NCBI RefSeq assembly: GCF_000272405.2
Contig: NZ_AJZM02000043.1
Location: 1 to 54,230 of the forward strand
Length of the DNA: 54,230 nt
Direction of reading: 5' to 3'
Source: Vibrio tasmaniensis 1F-187
GTDB lineage: Bacteria > Pseudomonadota > Gammaproteobacteria > Enterobacterales > Vibrionaceae
Shown: positions 19,680 through 30,213 of the stretch, piece after piece
How positions within the stretch are numbered: the stretch's first letter is position 1
How the letters are laid out: each line of letters starts with the position of its first letter
Notes under the pieces: model-generated
What the model was told of the DNA's origin: nothing
Seen by the model: only the letters and a program-made list of their open reading frames with translations
The model's database searches: none
Program-made: the position numbers and the translations under genes

Positions 19680-20549
19680 TTAGCCCTGTTGGTGCTTCTC
19701 TAGGGAGGCATGTCTGATTTGAACTTGATGACCGAGTTGTTCGAAGTATTCACCAATTTTCTGAGTTAGATAAACTGAGCGGTGTTTGCCGCCAGTGCAA
19801 CCAATCGCGACCGTTAGGTAGCTGCGATTATTCTTCTCTAACATGGGTAACCACTGCTCAACAAAGCCTTGAATTTGTTGCTTGAGTTCAAGAACTTCAG
19901 CGTGTTTCTCTAGGAAAGAGTGAATTGGAGCATCAAGTCCCGTCAATGGTCGTAGTGCCGGTTCCCAGTGAGGGTTTGGCAGAAATCGAACATCAAACAC
20001 ATAATCGGCATCACTTGGTAGGCCGAACTTAAAGCCGAAAGACTGAAAAACGATAATGAGTTCTTGTTTTTCTTTGCCCTCAACTTTGAAACGAACCTGT
20101 TCACTCAATTCGTAGAGGTTACAGTCACTGCTATCAATCACAATGCTGGCTTGCTCTACAAGAGGAGTCAGAAGTGTTTTTTCTAAATCAATAGCTTGTT
20201 CAAGAGAGAGTTTTTCTTGGCCGATCGATAAAGGATGAATTCTGCGTGTTTCGCTGTAGCGCTTGAGTAGCGTCTGTTTACTCGCATCTAGAAATAAGAC
20301 GTTTAGGTCTATATCTGTGGCGGCTTCTAACTGGTCTAGCGTTTCTGTAACTAACTGAGGCTCTTTTGGTAGGTTACGAATATCAATGCTAACAGCGACG
20401 TTTTGATTGATCTCGCGTACCGATTCGACGAAGTCGTTGAGCAGGTTTACTGGTAGGTTATCAACACAGTAATACCCCAAGTCTTCAAGAACTCGTAGCG
20501 CAACACTTTTCCCGGCTCCTGACTGGCCACTAACAACGATTAATCGCAT
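19680..20549 (-). CDS. rapZ: RapZ, RNase adapter protein and nucleotide-binding regulator
   Basis: 289 residues. Walker A is GQSGAGKS at residues 8-15. The C-terminal RNA-binding domain carries [20 protein letters not shown] and [20 protein letters not shown]. In E. coli, RapZ presents the sRNA GlmZ to RNase E and so sets GlmS, the entry enzyme to amino-sugar synthesis. It is 4 bp after ptsN. Whether this Vibrio uses GlmY/GlmZ the same way cannot be told from the window. Confidence 0.95.
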   Translation of the reverse strand: MRLIVVSGQSGAGKSVALRVLEDLGYYCVDNLPVNLLNDFVESVREINQNVAVSIDIRNLPKEPQLVTETLDQLEAATDIDLNVLFLDASKQTLLKRYSETRRIHPLSIGQEKLSLEQAIDLEKTLLTPLVEQASIVIDSSDCNLYELSEQVRFKVEGKEKQELIIVFQSFGFKFGLPSDADYVFDVRFLPNPHWEPALRPLTGLDAPIHSFLEKHAEVLELKQQIQGFVEQWLPMLEKNNRSYLTVAIGCTGGKHRSVYLTQKIGEYFEQLGHQVQIRHASLEKHQQG

Positions 20550-20553
20550 GTTA

Positions 20554-21012
20554 TTACTCGCAAGTTGGCACTTGAATCATGATGTCGTAAAGCTCTTGAT
20601 CGCTTTGAGCATTACGCAACTGTTTAAGAGTCTGCTTGTCGTTAAGTCGCTCTGCCATACAAGAAAGGGTTTTCAGATGCTCTTTACATTGTTCACTAGG
20701 AACAAGTAGAGCAAACAGTAGATCAACTGGGCGGTTATCGATAGCATCAAATTCGATTGGGTCTTGGCATTGTATTAATACAGCAATCGCTTTATCACTG
20801 ACATTCATGCGTGCATGGGGAATCGCAATACCGTTACCGATACCTGTACTGCCCATTTTTTCACGGCTCAGCATGCACTCAAACAGTTCTGTTGAATCTT
20901 GACCGCAGCTTTCTGCTGCGATTTGACTGATCAGCTCAAGGGCTCTTTTTTTGCTTGTGCATTGGACTGCACTTTTAGTGCAGTCCAATGAAAGTACTTC
21001 GCTTAATTGCAT
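20554..21012 (-). CDS. ptsN: PtsN, EIIA component of the nitrogen PTS
   Basis: 152 residues. The phosphorylation site is H66 in [13 protein letters not shown], as in other EIIA-Ntr proteins, followed by the [25 protein letters not shown] block. It regulates potassium uptake, amino-acid metabolism and other targets according to its phosphorylation. It starts 1 bp after hpf ends and is followed by rapZ, so the cluster is tightly coupled. Confidence 0.95.
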   Translation of the reverse strand: MQLSEVLSLDCTKSAVQCTSKKRALELISQIAAESCGQDSTELFECMLSREKMGSTGIGNGIAIPHARMNVSDKAIAVLIQCQDPIEFDAIDNRPVDLLFALLVPSEQCKEHLKTLSCMAERLNDKQTLKQLRNAQSDQELYDIMIQVPTCE

Positions 21013-21013
21013 G

Positions 21014-21301
21014 TTAGTGACTACTTAGTTTTTCTTTGTGCTTGTTGAGTTGGCGAACAAGTTTATCAACCAATGAATCAATCGCGGCATACATGCTTTC
21101 ATCTGTTGCTGTCGCATGAATTTCCCCTTGATTTATATGCAGGGTAGCTTCTGCGATTTGATTGATTTTCTCAACTTTTAAAACAACTTGAACACTATTG
21201 ATATGATCAAAGAAGCGCTCAAGTTTGTCGAATTTGGTGTGAACATAGTCTTGCATTGAATCGGTAAGATCAACGTGATGGCCTTGAATATTGATTTGCA
21301 T
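21014..21301 (-). CDS. hpf: HPF, ribosome hibernation promoting factor (short form)
   Basis: 95 residues, the short gamma-proteobacterial HPF that works with RMF to form 100S ribosome dimers. Sequence blocks are MQINIQGHHVDLTDSMQDYV, TKFDKLERFFDHINSVQVVL and EATLHINQGEIHATATDESM, ending DKLVRQLNKHKEKL. No C-terminal dimerisation domain of the long type is present. It lies 90 bp downstream of rpoN. Confidence 0.94.
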   Translation of the reverse strand: MQINIQGHHVDLTDSMQDYVHTKFDKLERFFDHINSVQVVLKVEKINQIAEATLHINQGEIHATATDESMYAAIDSLVDKLVRQLNKHKEKLSSH

Positions 21302-21391
21302 AGACTTTCCTTTTCAGTTGGTTGCCAGGTTACAACTAAATTAATAGTTAACTAATCAATCGTTAATGAATAAAGAGCTAACTACTTTAGT

Positions 21392-22852
21392 TTATAGCAG
21401 GCGTTTACGCTGACTCGATGGGGCAATGCCCAGAGATTCACGGTATTTCGCTATGGTACGTCTAGCTACCTGAATTCCTTGGTCAGCCAGTAAAGCAGCA
21501 ATCTTACTATCACTTAGAGGCTTTGCGGTATTTTCCGCTGCGACAAGCTTCTTAATGAGTGCGCGAATTGCTGTAGATGAACATTCACCGCCATTGTCAG
21601 TGCTGACATGGCTTGAGAAAAAGTACTTGAGTTCGAAGATGCCACGCGGTGTGTGCATGAATTTTTGAGTCGTCACACGAGAGATCGTGGATTCGTGCAT
21701 ATCAACAGCTAAAGCCACATCATTCAATACCATCGGCTTCATGGCTTCTGCGCCATGTTCGAAGAAACCGCGTTGATGTTCAACAATACACCGAGCGACT
21801 TTTAGTAGCGTTTCATTTCGGCTCTCTAGGCTTTTAATTAGCCATTTTGCTTCTTGCAAATTTGAGCGGATAAATTGGTTGTCAGCGCTACTGCCTTTGC
21901 TACTAAGGGCCGCATATTGTTGATTCACTTTTAGTTTTGGCACGCTATCTGGATTGATGGTGACCAACCATTTCCCAAGCTCTTTGAAGACGGATACGTC
22001 AGGAACCACATACTCGGTTTCGTCTGGCGTGATCTTACTGCCAGGGCGAGGGTCCAGCTGTTGGATTAATTGCAAAACTTCGCGTAGTTCCGCTTCTTTC
22101 AACTTAGTCTCTTTGATAACCAGTTTATAATCGCGATTGCCGAGTTGGTCGATATGGCTAGTAAGTACTAACTTAGCTTCGTTAAGCCAAGGGGTATCTT
22201 GTGGGAAGGTCGCCAATTGCAGTAACAAGCAATCTTGCAGATTCACAGAACCGACACCTAGCGGATCAAACTGCTGAATTCGTTTACGAACGGCTTCAAT
22301 TTCATCAAGCTCGATCTCTTCGTTGTCGAAGTTCTCAAGGATGTCTTCACAAGATACGGTCAGGTAACCGCGGTCATCGATAGCATCAATTAGCGCAAAA
22401 GCTATGCTGCGGTCAGTTTCAGTGAATGGTGTTAAATCGAGTTGCCAGAGCAGGTAATCGTATAGACTTTGTGTGGTTTCGCCTTGATAAACGGGCATGT
22501 CGTCATCAATCGCAATGCCAGTGTTACCTGTGTTTGCGCTGTAAACGTCTTCCCAAGTTGTATCGATTTCTAGTTCGTTGCCGATCTCTGATTTTTCGAT
22601 CAAATCGGAGCTATCAGGTAAGTCTTGTTCTACTGTTTCAACTGTTTCTTTCTCGTCACTGCTAGGTTTTTCTTCCGATGTTGGCGTATCTTCATTGCCG
22701 TCTTCGACATCGAGTAGTGGGTTCGATTCAAGTGCTTCTTGAATCTCTTGTTGCAAATCCAAAGTAGACAATTGCAACAAACGAATCGCTTGTTGCAATT
22801 GAGGAGTCATTGCTAACTGTTGGCCTAGCTTAAGTTGTAATGAGGGTTTCAT
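21392..22852 (-). CDS. rpoN: RNA polymerase sigma-54 factor RpoN
   Basis: 486 residues. The Gln/Leu-rich activator-interacting region I ([20 protein letters not shown]) is followed by an acidic region II (about residues 50-110), the core-binding domain, a helix-turn-helix near [18 protein letters not shown], and the RpoN box [10 protein letters not shown] at residues 463-472 that reads the -24 element. In Vibrio, RpoN drives flagellar, quorum-sensing sRNA, nitrogen and biofilm genes. It lies 54 bp after lptB in the usual arrangement. Confidence 0.97.
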   Translation of the reverse strand: MKPSLQLKLGQQLAMTPQLQQAIRLLQLSTLDLQQEIQEALESNPLLDVEDGNEDTPTSEEKPSSDEKETVETVEQDLPDSSDLIEKSEIGNELEIDTTWEDVYSANTGNTGIAIDDDMPVYQGETTQSLYDYLLWQLDLTPFTETDRSIAFALIDAIDDRGYLTVSCEDILENFDNEEIELDEIEAVRKRIQQFDPLGVGSVNLQDCLLLQLATFPQDTPWLNEAKLVLTSHIDQLGNRDYKLVIKETKLKEAELREVLQLIQQLDPRPGSKITPDETEYVVPDVSVFKELGKWLVTINPDSVPKLKVNQQYAALSSKGSSADNQFIRSNLQEAKWLIKSLESRNETLLKVARCIVEHQRGFFEHGAEAMKPMVLNDVALAVDMHESTISRVTTQKFMHTPRGIFELKYFFSSHVSTDNGGECSSTAIRALIKKLVAAENTAKPLSDSKIAALLADQGIQVARRTIAKYRESLGIAPSSQRKRLL

Positions 22853-22906
22853 TCAGTGTTACTTACCTAGTTATTATTCTAAGAACTCTCGATACTCTCT
22901 ATCTAA

Positions 22907-23632
22907 TCATAGACGGAATTGTTCGCCTAGATAAACTTGTTTAACTTGTTCGTTATTGAGAACATCTTCAGGAGTTCCCTCAGCTATTAGATGCCCTTGA
23001 CTTACGATGTAAGCTTTTTCACACACGTCTAATGTTTCACGAACGTTGTGGTCGGTAATCAAAACGCCTAAGCCGCGATCGCGTAAGTGAACAATGATTT
23101 TTTTGATATCGATAACCGATATAGGGTCAACACCTGCAAAAGGTTCGTCCAGGAGAATGAATTGAGGGTTTGCTGCTAGTGCGCGAGCAATCTCAACACG
23201 GCGACGCTCACCACCTGACAAAGCCATACCATTACTCGCTCGAATATGTTGGATGTGGAACTCTTCGAGAAGATCTTCCAGCTTATCTTGACGTTGTGCG
23301 TTAGTCATCTCATCGCGCGTTTGCAAAACAGCCATGATGTTGTCTTCAACTGACAATTTACGAAAAATGGATGCTTCTTGAGGAAGGTAACCGATACCAA
23401 GACGAGAACGACTGTGCATTGGTAAGATACTGATGTCTCGGTCGTCAATGCTGATAGTACCTTCATCACGCGCAACCAGACCCACTATCATATAGAAAGA
23501 GGTGGTTTTACCTGCACCGTTTGGGCCAAGTAGCCCGACGATCTGACCTGACTCTACTTGCAAGCTTACGTCTGTTACAACTTTACGTTTTCCGTAGGTC
23601 TTCGCTAGGTTCTTTGCTGTAAGGACTGCCAT
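22907..23632 (-). CDS. lptB: LptB, ATPase of the LPS export machine
   Basis: 241 residues. Walker A GPNGAGKT is at residues 36-43, the Q-loop is [13 protein letters not shown], the signature is [14 protein letters not shown] (near residue 140) and Walker B is [14 protein letters not shown] cytoplasmic dimer powers LptFG, whose genes are at 48.9-51.1 kb in this window, to extract LPS from the inner membrane. It starts 2 bp after lptA. Ordinary length. Confidence 0.97.
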   Translation of the reverse strand: MAVLTAKNLAKTYGKRKVVTDVSLQVESGQIVGLLGPNGAGKTTSFYMIVGLVARDEGTISIDDRDISILPMHSRSRLGIGYLPQEASIFRKLSVEDNIMAVLQTRDEMTNAQRQDKLEDLLEEFHIQHIRASNGMALSGGERRRVEIARALAANPQFILLDEPFAGVDPISVIDIKKIIVHLRDRGLGVLITDHNVRETLDVCEKAYIVSQGHLIAEGTPEDVLNNEQVKQVYLGEQFRL

Positions 23633-23634
23633 GA

Positions 23635-24129
23635 TTACTTATTCACTTCCGCTGGTTGTAAAACCGTTGATACTCGCTCACTGCTATCACTATCGGCAAC
23701 CAATTTTTGAGAGGTGATCTGATAGGTAATCTTAGAGCCACGAATGATACTGCCATCTTGAGATAGCATCGCGTTCTTAGTCATGATCAATCTATCGGCA
23801 ATCAGCTGGTAATGTAAATCGTCAGCTTCACCATAGAGTGTTTTCCCATCGTCAGTAAGTTGAGAAAAGGTTGCGGGCTTTCCGAAACCTTGTATTTCTT
23901 CAATTTCACCGTTGACGGCATTACGTGTAACAATGACCTTATCGGCATTGATATTGATGCTACCTTGCTTAAGGTTTACATCACCAAGAAAGGTAACTTG
24001 ATTGCTTTTCATATCCAATTGCTGACTGTCTGAATCAATATAGACAGGCTGCTCGCTATCCGAAGATAGAGCATAGACATTAGACGCCGCAAGGGTCAAA
24101 GCCAATAAACTAAGGTGTGAGAGTTTCAT
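23635..24129 (-). CDS. lptA: LptA, periplasmic LPS bridge protein
   Basis: 164 residues from the ATG at 24129, which gives a proper signal peptide ([20 protein letters not shown]); the open frame reaches 24162 but the extra 11 residues would spoil it. The OstA/LptA jellyroll follows: [53 protein letters not shown]. It forms the periplasmic filament between LptC and LptD. The start overlaps the end of lptC by 20 bp. Confidence 0.94.
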   Translation of the reverse strand: MKLSHLSLLALTLAASNVYALSSDSEQPVYIDSDSQQLDMKSNQVTFLGDVNLKQGSININADKVIVTRNAVNGEIEEIQGFGKPATFSQLTDDGKTLYGEADDLHYQLIADRLIMTKNAMLSQDGSIIRGSKITYQITSQKLVADSDSSERVSTVLQPAEVNK

Positions 24130-24673
24130 ATCTACCCTGAACAGAATTAAAGAGAGTCGCATTGTTGGTACCGAAGTTCCCTTTCATTGCTTGCCCCTCA
24201 TTTTCAAAAAATGTACCGATCATATGGACCGGAGTGTCTGAATAAAAATCTCGGCTAGTCAGTTCAACAACCATTTTATCTGTGGTCATTGTATCGAAGC
24301 TAGCATCTGGCAACAGGTTTTTCGCCACAACATTGTCATAAAAAGTGATGACTTGATTTTCATCCATAATTGCGCGATCAGCGGTCACTCGCCATTCTAT
24401 CGTATGCCCTTCACGGAATACTGAAAGAATAGGGTCTTGAAAGTGCGTATCGCCAACGACCGAGTAGTGCTCTAGATTGGTCGATTCAACTTGATAGCTA
24501 CGAATACCGCTTTCGTCATAGCTAATGTTATCAAGATTCTTGCCACTAAACGCAGGCAGTTCCAAGTTTGGATCTACTTGTATCGTCGAAGTTTGCTCTT
24601 TGTCGTACAAGTAATAGGCCGACCAAGAGGCAATAAAGATGAGTATTAAGTAGATAATACGATTAAAACTCAT
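24110..24673 (-). CDS. lptC: LptC, inner-membrane-anchored LPS transport protein
   Basis: 187 residues. One N-terminal helix (about residues 6-24, IIYLILIFIASWSAYYLY) anchors a periplasmic jellyroll containing YDESGIRSYQVESTNLEHY and MTTDKMVVELTSRDFYSDTP. It takes LPS from LptB2FG and hands it to LptA. It overlaps kdsC by 4 bp upstream and lptA by 20 bp downstream. Confidence 0.94.
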   Translation of the reverse strand: MSFNRIIYLILIFIASWSAYYLYDKEQTSTIQVDPNLELPAFSGKNLDNISYDESGIRSYQVESTNLEHYSVVGDTHFQDPILSVFREGHTIEWRVTADRAIMDENQVITFYDNVVAKNLLPDASFDTMTTDKMVVELTSRDFYSDTPVHMIGTFFENEGQAMKGNFGTNNATLFNSVQGRYETLTP

Positions 24674-25227
24674 ATGCTTAAACCTTTGTGCACGTCGAGT
24701 TCGTTTCTTGCTTGTAAAATAAGGTCGCAGACTTCACGTACTGCACCGTAACCGCCGTTAATGGTTGTTACGTAGTTGGCTCTTTGTGCAAGCAATGGGT
24801 GACCGTCTGCCACACATACCTTCAAGCCAACCTTTTCCATTACAGGCCAGTCGATTAAATCGTCTCCGATATAACCTGTGTTTTCAGGATTAACTGAAAG
24901 TTTATCGCAAATATCTTGGTAGGCTTTAACTTTATCACCCTGACCTTGATAAATTAGCTTAATACCGAGAGCGGTCATTCGATTCTCAACAATTTGAGAT
25001 TTACGGCCAGTGATGATTGCGATTTCAACGCCCGCGTTCATCAACGATTTAATGCCGTAACCGTCGCGCGTATGGAAAGTTTTTAGCTCTTCACCGTTGT
25101 TACCCATGTAGATGCGGCCATCAGAGAATACGCCATCGACATCACAAATCAGCAGTTTGATCTCTTTTGCAATCGCAAATACACGTGAATCCACTGTGCC
25201 GTAAAGGGTTTCAATTGCCTGTGACAT
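24670..25227 (-). CDS. kdsC: KdsC, 3-deoxy-D-manno-octulosonate 8-phosphate phosphatase
   Basis: 185 residues of the HAD superfamily C0 type with no cap domain. Motif I LLICDVDGVFSDGRIYM holds the nucleophile and acid Asp pair; motif II is AIITGRKS; the later GYIGDDLIDWPVM carries the Mg-binding aspartates. It releases phosphate from Kdo-8-phosphate, making Kdo for lipid A core. It shares one base with the end of kdsD and overlaps lptC by 4 bp. Confidence 0.96.
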   Translation of the reverse strand: MSQAIETLYGTVDSRVFAIAKEIKLLICDVDGVFSDGRIYMGNNGEELKTFHTRDGYGIKSLMNAGVEIAIITGRKSQIVENRMTALGIKLIYQGQGDKVKAYQDICDKLSVNPENTGYIGDDLIDWPVMEKVGLKVCVADGHPLLAQRANYVTTINGGYGAVREVCDLILQARNELDVHKGLSI

Positions 25228-26198
25228 TACATTACTCCTGCTTTCAGTAAGTCATGCATATTTAAAGCGCCTACTAATTTGCCATTATCACACAACATCA
25301 GGCCATTGATGCTCTTAGCTTGCATCAAATTTAAGCCCTCAACTGCGAGCATATTCGGTTCTGCTACCGTTGGGTTCAGTGTCATCACATCGCCGATCTG
25401 CGTGCTATGAATATCAATACGTTTATCTAAGATACGGCGTAAATCACCATCGGTAAAAATGCCCTTCATTTGGTCATCTTCACCGACGATTGCCGTCATA
25501 CCCAAGCCTTTTTGAGATATCTCTAACAGGGCATCTCGAACTAGTGCATCCGGAGCAACAATTGGGAGTGAATCGCCGGTGTGCATGATGTCGTCTAGTT
25601 TCAACAGCAGTTGACGGCCCAAAGCACCACCAGGATGAGACAGTGCAAAATCTTGAGCGGTAAAACCTCTTGCCTGTAAAAGTGCAACGGCTAATGCATC
25701 ACCCATAACCAAAGTAGCGGTAGTACTGGTTGTTGGTGCTAAACCAAGGGGACACGCTTCTTCGGGTACTGAAATCTGTAAATGAATATCAGATAAAGTC
25801 GCCATGTTTGATGCTGGCTTGCCAGTCATGCTGATAATCTTAATGTTTAAACGCTTTAATACTGGGAATAGGCTGAGGATTTCTCCTGATTCACCTGAGT
25901 TGGATATTGCGATCACAATATCGCCAGGTTCGATCATGCCCAAATCACCATGCGCTGCTTCACCTGGGTGTACAAAGAAAGCCGATGTACCAGTGCTTGC
26001 TAATGTAGCTGCTATTTTGTTACCAATGTGGCCTGATTTGCCCATGCCCATCACTACGACTTTGCCTTTGTTGTACAGGATTAGGTCGCAAGCTTTGCTA
26101 AAATCATCATTAAAATATTGGTCTAATTGCGTGAGACCTGCAACTTCAGTTTCCAAAACTTGTTTTGCAACGCTGCAATAATCAAATGGCTGAGACAT
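25227..26198 (-). CDS. kdsD: KdsD, D-arabinose-5-phosphate isomerase
   Basis: 323 residues from the ATG at 26198. The frame can extend to a TTG at 26210, but the GGAG Shine-Dalgarno lies inside that extension, so the ATG is chosen. An SIS domain carries VVVMGMGKSGHIGNKIAATL (residues 47-66) and AHGDLGMI; two CBS domains follow (about 205-323). It converts ribulose-5-phosphate to arabinose-5-phosphate, the first step of Kdo synthesis. It is 34 bp after yrbG. Confidence 0.95.
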   Translation of the reverse strand: MSQPFDYCSVAKQVLETEVAGLTQLDQYFNDDFSKACDLILYNKGKVVVMGMGKSGHIGNKIAATLASTGTSAFFVHPGEAAHGDLGMIEPGDIVIAISNSGESGEILSLFPVLKRLNIKIISMTGKPASNMATLSDIHLQISVPEEACPLGLAPTTSTTATLVMGDALAVALLQARGFTAQDFALSHPGGALGRQLLLKLDDIMHTGDSLPIVAPDALVRDALLEISQKGLGMTAIVGEDDQMKGIFTDGDLRRILDKRIDIHSTQIGDVMTLNPTVAEPNMLAVEGLNLMQAKSINGLMLCDNGKLVGALNMHDLLKAGVM

Positions 26199-26232
26199 CA
26201 AATACTCCAAGTACGGGAAGTTAAATCAACAA

Positions 26233-27198
26233 TTAAGCTGACATGTTCATTAGTAGGTAACTTTGATATGCCACAAACGTCACGATTAACACGCCGCCTT
26301 CGATACGATTCACGCTACGAGATTTTCCTAGTGCCATGATAACAAGGAGTAGTGATACGCCTAGCATCACCCAGAAGTCACGACCCATTGCAAACTCGCT
26401 CAAGATTGAAGGGTTTAGGATGCCCGGGATACCCATCACGGCAAGGATATTGAAGACGTTTGAGCCAATGATATTACCCACAGCCATATCATCTTCACCT
26501 TTCATAACACCAGCTAGTGATGCTGCAAGTTCAGGTAAACTTGTGCCAACGGCAATAATGGTTAAACCAATCACAAGGTCGCTCATACCAAAGAACTTCG
26601 CGATAACAACCGCGTTATCAACCAACATGTTGGCCGCTAGAGGTAGAATAATCAGACCAACCACCACCCACATTGCGGCTTTGGGGTTGCTCACGCCTTC
26701 AGGAACTTCAGATTCTTGTTCGTCAAGAAAGGCATCACCGTTCTTTTTCTCACTACGGCTGATTTGCAGCATCGCAAATAAGAAAGCGGCAAAAAGAACA
26801 AACAACAACACACCTTCATAGAAACCTAAGTGATTATCCCAAAGCAGTGCGCCCGCTAATAGAGTGACACCTATCATTAAAGGTAGTTCACGACGAATCA
26901 CACCAGAGCTAATCGATAATGGCTTGATAAGGGCTGTAATACCTAAAATCAGCGCGATGTTAGCGATGTTTGAGCCTAATACGTTACCTACCGCCGTATC
27001 TGTTTTACCATCAAGGGCTGCTGTCGCAGAAACCATCATTTCAGGGGCTGAAGATCCCATTGCTAAGATTGTCATACCGATAACTAGTGGTGAAATACCG
27101 AAGTTGCGAGCAAGAGCTGCGGCACCGTATACCAGCTTATCTGCACTCCACACCAAAAAACCTAGACCGATAATAAGAAACGCAATCGCTTCAAGCAT
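26233..27198 (-). CDS. yrbG: YrbG, CaCA-family calcium/sodium antiporter-like protein
   Basis: 321 residues with about ten membrane helices in two related halves. Each half carries the alpha-repeat of Na+/Ca2+ exchangers: GMTILAMGSSAPEMMVSATA with GNVLGSNIANI in the first and GLTIIAVGTSLPELAASLAG with GNIIGSNVFNI in the second. E. coli YrbG has no settled physiological role. It heads the yrbG-kdsD-kdsC-lptCAB-rpoN cluster and is divergent from mlaF, as in E. coli. Confidence 0.93.
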   Translation of the reverse strand: MLEAIAFLIIGLGFLVWSADKLVYGAAALARNFGISPLVIGMTILAMGSSAPEMMVSATAALDGKTDTAVGNVLGSNIANIALILGITALIKPLSISSGVIRRELPLMIGVTLLAGALLWDNHLGFYEGVLLFVLFAAFLFAMLQISRSEKKNGDAFLDEQESEVPEGVSNPKAAMWVVVGLIILPLAANMLVDNAVVIAKFFGMSDLVIGLTIIAVGTSLPELAASLAGVMKGEDDMAVGNIIGSNVFNILAVMGIPGILNPSILSEFAMGRDFWVMLGVSLLLVIMALGKSRSVNRIEGGVLIVTFVAYQSYLLMNMSA

Positions 27199-27461
27199 GA
27201 TGATTCCTAAAAATTAATAAAAAACGGAGAATTAACCGCTAATTTTGACTTGTTGCTAGATAAAAGGGAAGTCACTCGACAAATTAATTGCTAGTTAGTG
27301 GTAAAGAAATGTTGATGAGGAATGAATTTCTCAATGCTTTCAAATCCCTGCCTTTGTTTTCTGTTTTTAATAATTAATTGAACAGCGCTTTTAATTCTAA
27401 AGTAGACTCATTATTATTGCAGCCATAATTGGCGTTTTTAAAGCAAGGAAACAACAAAAGT

Positions 27462-28268
27462 ATGTTGAACACTGAGCTTGTGAAAGTTAAGAATCTCAGC
27501 TTCTCACGCGGTGAGCGAATTATCTTTGATGACATCAGTTTAGAGGTTCCTCAAGGAAAAATAACCGCGATCATGGGGCCGTCAGGGATCGGTAAAACAA
27601 CCTTATTACGTCTGATCGGTGGACAATTACCACCAGATGAAGGTGAAATTTGGTTTGATGGCGACAACATCCCTGCATTGCCACGTCGAAAGCTATATCA
27701 AGCACGCAAGAAAATGAGCATGCTTTTCCAATCGGGGGCACTTTTCACGGATCTGAATGTCTTTGATAATGTGGCGTTTCCTTTGCGAGAGCACACTGAA
27801 CTTAACGAAAAATTCATTCGTACCATTGTATTGCTTAAGCTTGAGGCGGTAGGGTTGCGAGGCGCGGCGCAATTAATGCCGAGTGAGTTGTCTGGTGGTA
27901 TGGCGAGACGAGCGGCGTTGGCCCGTGCGATCGCATTGGACCCAGAACTTATTATGTATGATGAGCCTTTTGTTGGCCAAGACCCAATCACCATGGGTGT
28001 TTTGGTTGAGTTGATTCGTAACCTCAATCAAGCCTTGGGTTTAACCTCGATTGTCGTTTCTCATGATGTCCCTGAGGTGATGAGCATTGCTGATTGGGTT
28101 TATTTGATGGCTGATGGGAAAATTATTGCTGCAGGTTCTCCTGATGAGTTGTACAACAACAGCGACCCAAGAGTGCAGCAATTTTTGCAAGGTGAATCGG
28201 ATGGCCCTGTGCCATTTAGGTTTCCTGCAAATAGCTTAGAAAAGGATTTGTTTGAATATGATTGCTAA
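27462..28268 (+). CDS. mlaF: MlaF, ATPase of the Mla phospholipid transporter
   Basis: 268 residues from the ATG at 27462; the frame extends to a TTG at 27429 but homologues begin near [14 protein letters not shown], and AGGA lies 12 bases before the ATG. Walker A GPSGIGKT is at residues 39-46, the signature is [14 protein letters not shown] and Walker B is [13 protein letters not shown]. With MlaE, MlaD and MlaB it forms the inner-membrane complex that keeps outer-membrane lipid asymmetry. It overlaps mlaE by 11 bp. Confidence 0.95.
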   Translation: MLNTELVKVKNLSFSRGERIIFDDISLEVPQGKITAIMGPSGIGKTTLLRLIGGQLPPDEGEIWFDGDNIPALPRRKLYQARKKMSMLFQSGALFTDLNVFDNVAFPLREHTELNEKFIRTIVLLKLEAVGLRGAAQLMPSELSGGMARRAALARAIALDPELIMYDEPFVGQDPITMGVLVELIRNLNQALGLTSIVVSHDVPEVMSIADWVYLMADGKIIAAGSPDELYNNSDPRVQQFLQGESDGPVPFRFPANSLEKDLFEYDC

Positions 28269-29037
28269 AACTATTGCGGGTGTCGGTAAGCGCGCACTTG
28301 CGATCTGTGAGTCATTTGGTCGAGCAAGCCTAATGCTATTTGGGGCTTTGTTTGGCATCCCGAAACTAAAAAACTTCCCTCTATTAGTTAAACAATTTTA
28401 TAGCGTTGGCGTTCAGTCATTGGCTATCATTTTAGTTTCGGGTTTGTTTATTGGCATGGTACTCAGTCTGCAGGGCTATGTCGTATTAATCGACTATGGC
28501 GCAGAGGGTAACCTTGGGCAAATGGTCGCGCTCTCGTTGTTACGGGAACTGGGCCCTGTGGTGACAGCACTTCTGTTTGCTGGCCGTGCGGGTTCAGCAT
28601 TAACGGCTGAGATCGGCTTAATGAGAGCAACGGAACAGATCTCTAGTCTTGAGATGATGGCGGTTGATCCTCTTAAACGCATTATTGCGCCACGTCTCTG
28701 GGCCGGCCTTATTTCTATGCCACTGCTCGCTATGATCTTTATGGCGGTCGGGATTTGGGGTGCTCAGTTAGTCGGTGTGGATTGGAAAGGTATTGACCAC
28801 GGCAGTTTCTGGTCTGCGATGCAGTCTTCCGTTGAGCTTGGCCGTGATATTGGTAACAGCATGATCAAATGCATGGTCTTCGCTATCACCGTAACTTGGA
28901 TCGCACTTTTTAATGGTTATGATGCAGTACCGACATCCGAAGGTATTAGTCAGGCAACCACACGCACAGTAGTACACTCTTCTCTAGCGGTATTAGGGCT
29001 AGATTTTGTTCTTACCGCATTGATGTTTGGGAATTAA
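28258..29037 (+). CDS. mlaE: MlaE, permease of the Mla phospholipid transporter
   Basis: 259 residues from the ATG at 28258 (an upstream TTG at 28252 would add two residues). Five or six hydrophobic segments are seen, with the family blocks [40 protein letters not shown] and [20 protein letters not shown]. The last holds the coupling helix for MlaF. It overlaps mlaF by 11 bp and lies 2 bp before mlaD. Confidence 0.95.
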   Translation: MIAKTIAGVGKRALAICESFGRASLMLFGALFGIPKLKNFPLLVKQFYSVGVQSLAIILVSGLFIGMVLSLQGYVVLIDYGAEGNLGQMVALSLLRELGPVVTALLFAGRAGSALTAEIGLMRATEQISSLEMMAVDPLKRIIAPRLWAGLISMPLLAMIFMAVGIWGAQLVGVDWKGIDHGSFWSAMQSSVELGRDIGNSMIKCMVFAITVTWIALFNGYDAVPTSEGISQATTRTVVHSSLAVLGLDFVLTALMFGN

Positions 29038-29039
29038 TC

Positions 29040-29531
29040 ATGCAACAAACTCGAAAATTAGAATTATGGGTCGGCACCTTTGTTATTGCCGGAATTTGCG
29101 CAATCTTAATCATGATCTTTCAAGTCGCTGACGTAAAAGGTATAGGTTCAAACCATACTTATAACCTAAAAGCGACCTTTGACAATATTGGCAGCCTAAA
29201 GGTTCGCTCACCAGTAAAGGTGGGGGGCGTCGTTGTTGGTCGAGTTCAAAGTATTGAACTTGATACTGAGAGCTACCTTCCTGTGGTTGAACTGTCTATT
29301 GATGCGAAGTACTCACAATTTCCTGATACCTCTAGTGCTCAAATCTTAACGTCGGGCTTGATCGGTGAGCAGTACATCAGCTTAGTTCCAGGCTTCATCT
29401 TTGAAGATGAAGAGATGTTGGTTGATGGTGATTCTATCGAAGACACCAAGTCGGCATTAGTATTAGAAGATTTGATTGGTCAAGTGCTGTATAGCGTCGG
29501 TGGCTCTGATAATAGCGAAGCTAAGGAGTAG
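29040..29531 (+). CDS. mlaD: MlaD, MCE-domain lipid-binding subunit
   Basis: 163 residues with one N-terminal membrane helix (about 8-27) and a single MCE domain: YNLKATFDNIGSLKVRSPVK, VGGVVVGRVQSIELD, then TSGLIGEQYISLVPG. It forms a hexameric ring in the periplasm that channels phospholipid between MlaC and MlaE. The C-terminal tail (after about residue 140) is acidic and probably flexible. Fits the usual length (E. coli 183) slightly on the short side. Confidence 0.94.
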   Translation: MQQTRKLELWVGTFVIAGICAILIMIFQVADVKGIGSNHTYNLKATFDNIGSLKVRSPVKVGGVVVGRVQSIELDTESYLPVVELSIDAKYSQFPDTSSAQILTSGLIGEQYISLVPGFIFEDEEMLVDGDSIEDTKSALVLEDLIGQVLYSVGGSDNSEAKE

Positions 29532-29535
29532 GCTC

Positions 29536-30213
29536 ATGTTAAAGACGAATAATTTATTGAAGACTAATTACTTATTGAAAATATGGTTTCTGGCAGCAGT
29601 CGCTTTACTGATGTCGACTCCAGCTTTTTCGGCAAAACCGATTGACCGAACTCAGCCTTATCAGATGATGACTCAAGTTGCGGAAGAGGCTTTCGCCCGT
29701 TTGAAGAACGAGCAAGAGAATATCCATCAAGACCCAGAGTTACTGAAGGTCATCGTGGAAGAAGAGTTGATGCCTTATGTGAATGCTCAATATGCGGCGC
29801 TGAAGTTGCTAGGGCCGAACTTGAAAGGTGCTGATAGAGGAGACGTGCGCGTATTTATTGATGCATTTCGTAAATATCTCGTTTCTTCTTATGCTCAAGT
29901 GTTAACTCAATATACAGATCAGACGATTAAATTTGGTCCAGAACCAACAATTAAAACAGATAGCCGTATTACCAGTATTAAGGTTGATATCATTGATACG
30001 CCTCGACCAAACATTAACCTTGAGTTTAAACTGCGCAAAGATAAGAAGTCAGGTGAGTGGAAGGCATTTGATATGGTTGCCGAAGGTATAAGCCTGTTAT
30101 CAAGTAAGAAGTCTGAGTGGAACACTAAGATTCGTCAAGAAGGCATCTTACAAGTAGCTGACGAACTCGAGAAACTGGCTTCTCAACCGATTCGTTTTGA
30201 GAGTAATAAATAA
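29536..30213 (+). CDS. mlaC: MlaC, periplasmic phospholipid carrier
   Basis: 225 residues from the ATG at 29536, which has AAGGAG seven bases upstream; the frame is open back to 29476 inside mlaD. The signal region is longer than usual (about 35 residues) because it contains a short duplication, MLKTNNLLKTNYLLKIW, before the hydrophobic core. The mature domain has FRKYLVSSYAQVLTQYTDQT and LRKDKKSGEWKAFDMVAEGI. It ferries phospholipid between MlaA in the outer membrane and MlaD. It shares one base with mlaB (TAATG). Confidence 0.93.
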   Translation: MLKTNNLLKTNYLLKIWFLAAVALLMSTPAFSAKPIDRTQPYQMMTQVAEEAFARLKNEQENIHQDPELLKVIVEEELMPYVNAQYAALKLLGPNLKGADRGDVRVFIDAFRKYLVSSYAQVLTQYTDQTIKFGPEPTIKTDSRITSIKVDIIDTPRPNINLEFKLRKDKKSGEWKAFDMVAEGISLLSSKKSEWNTKIRQEGILQVADELEKLASQPIRFESNK

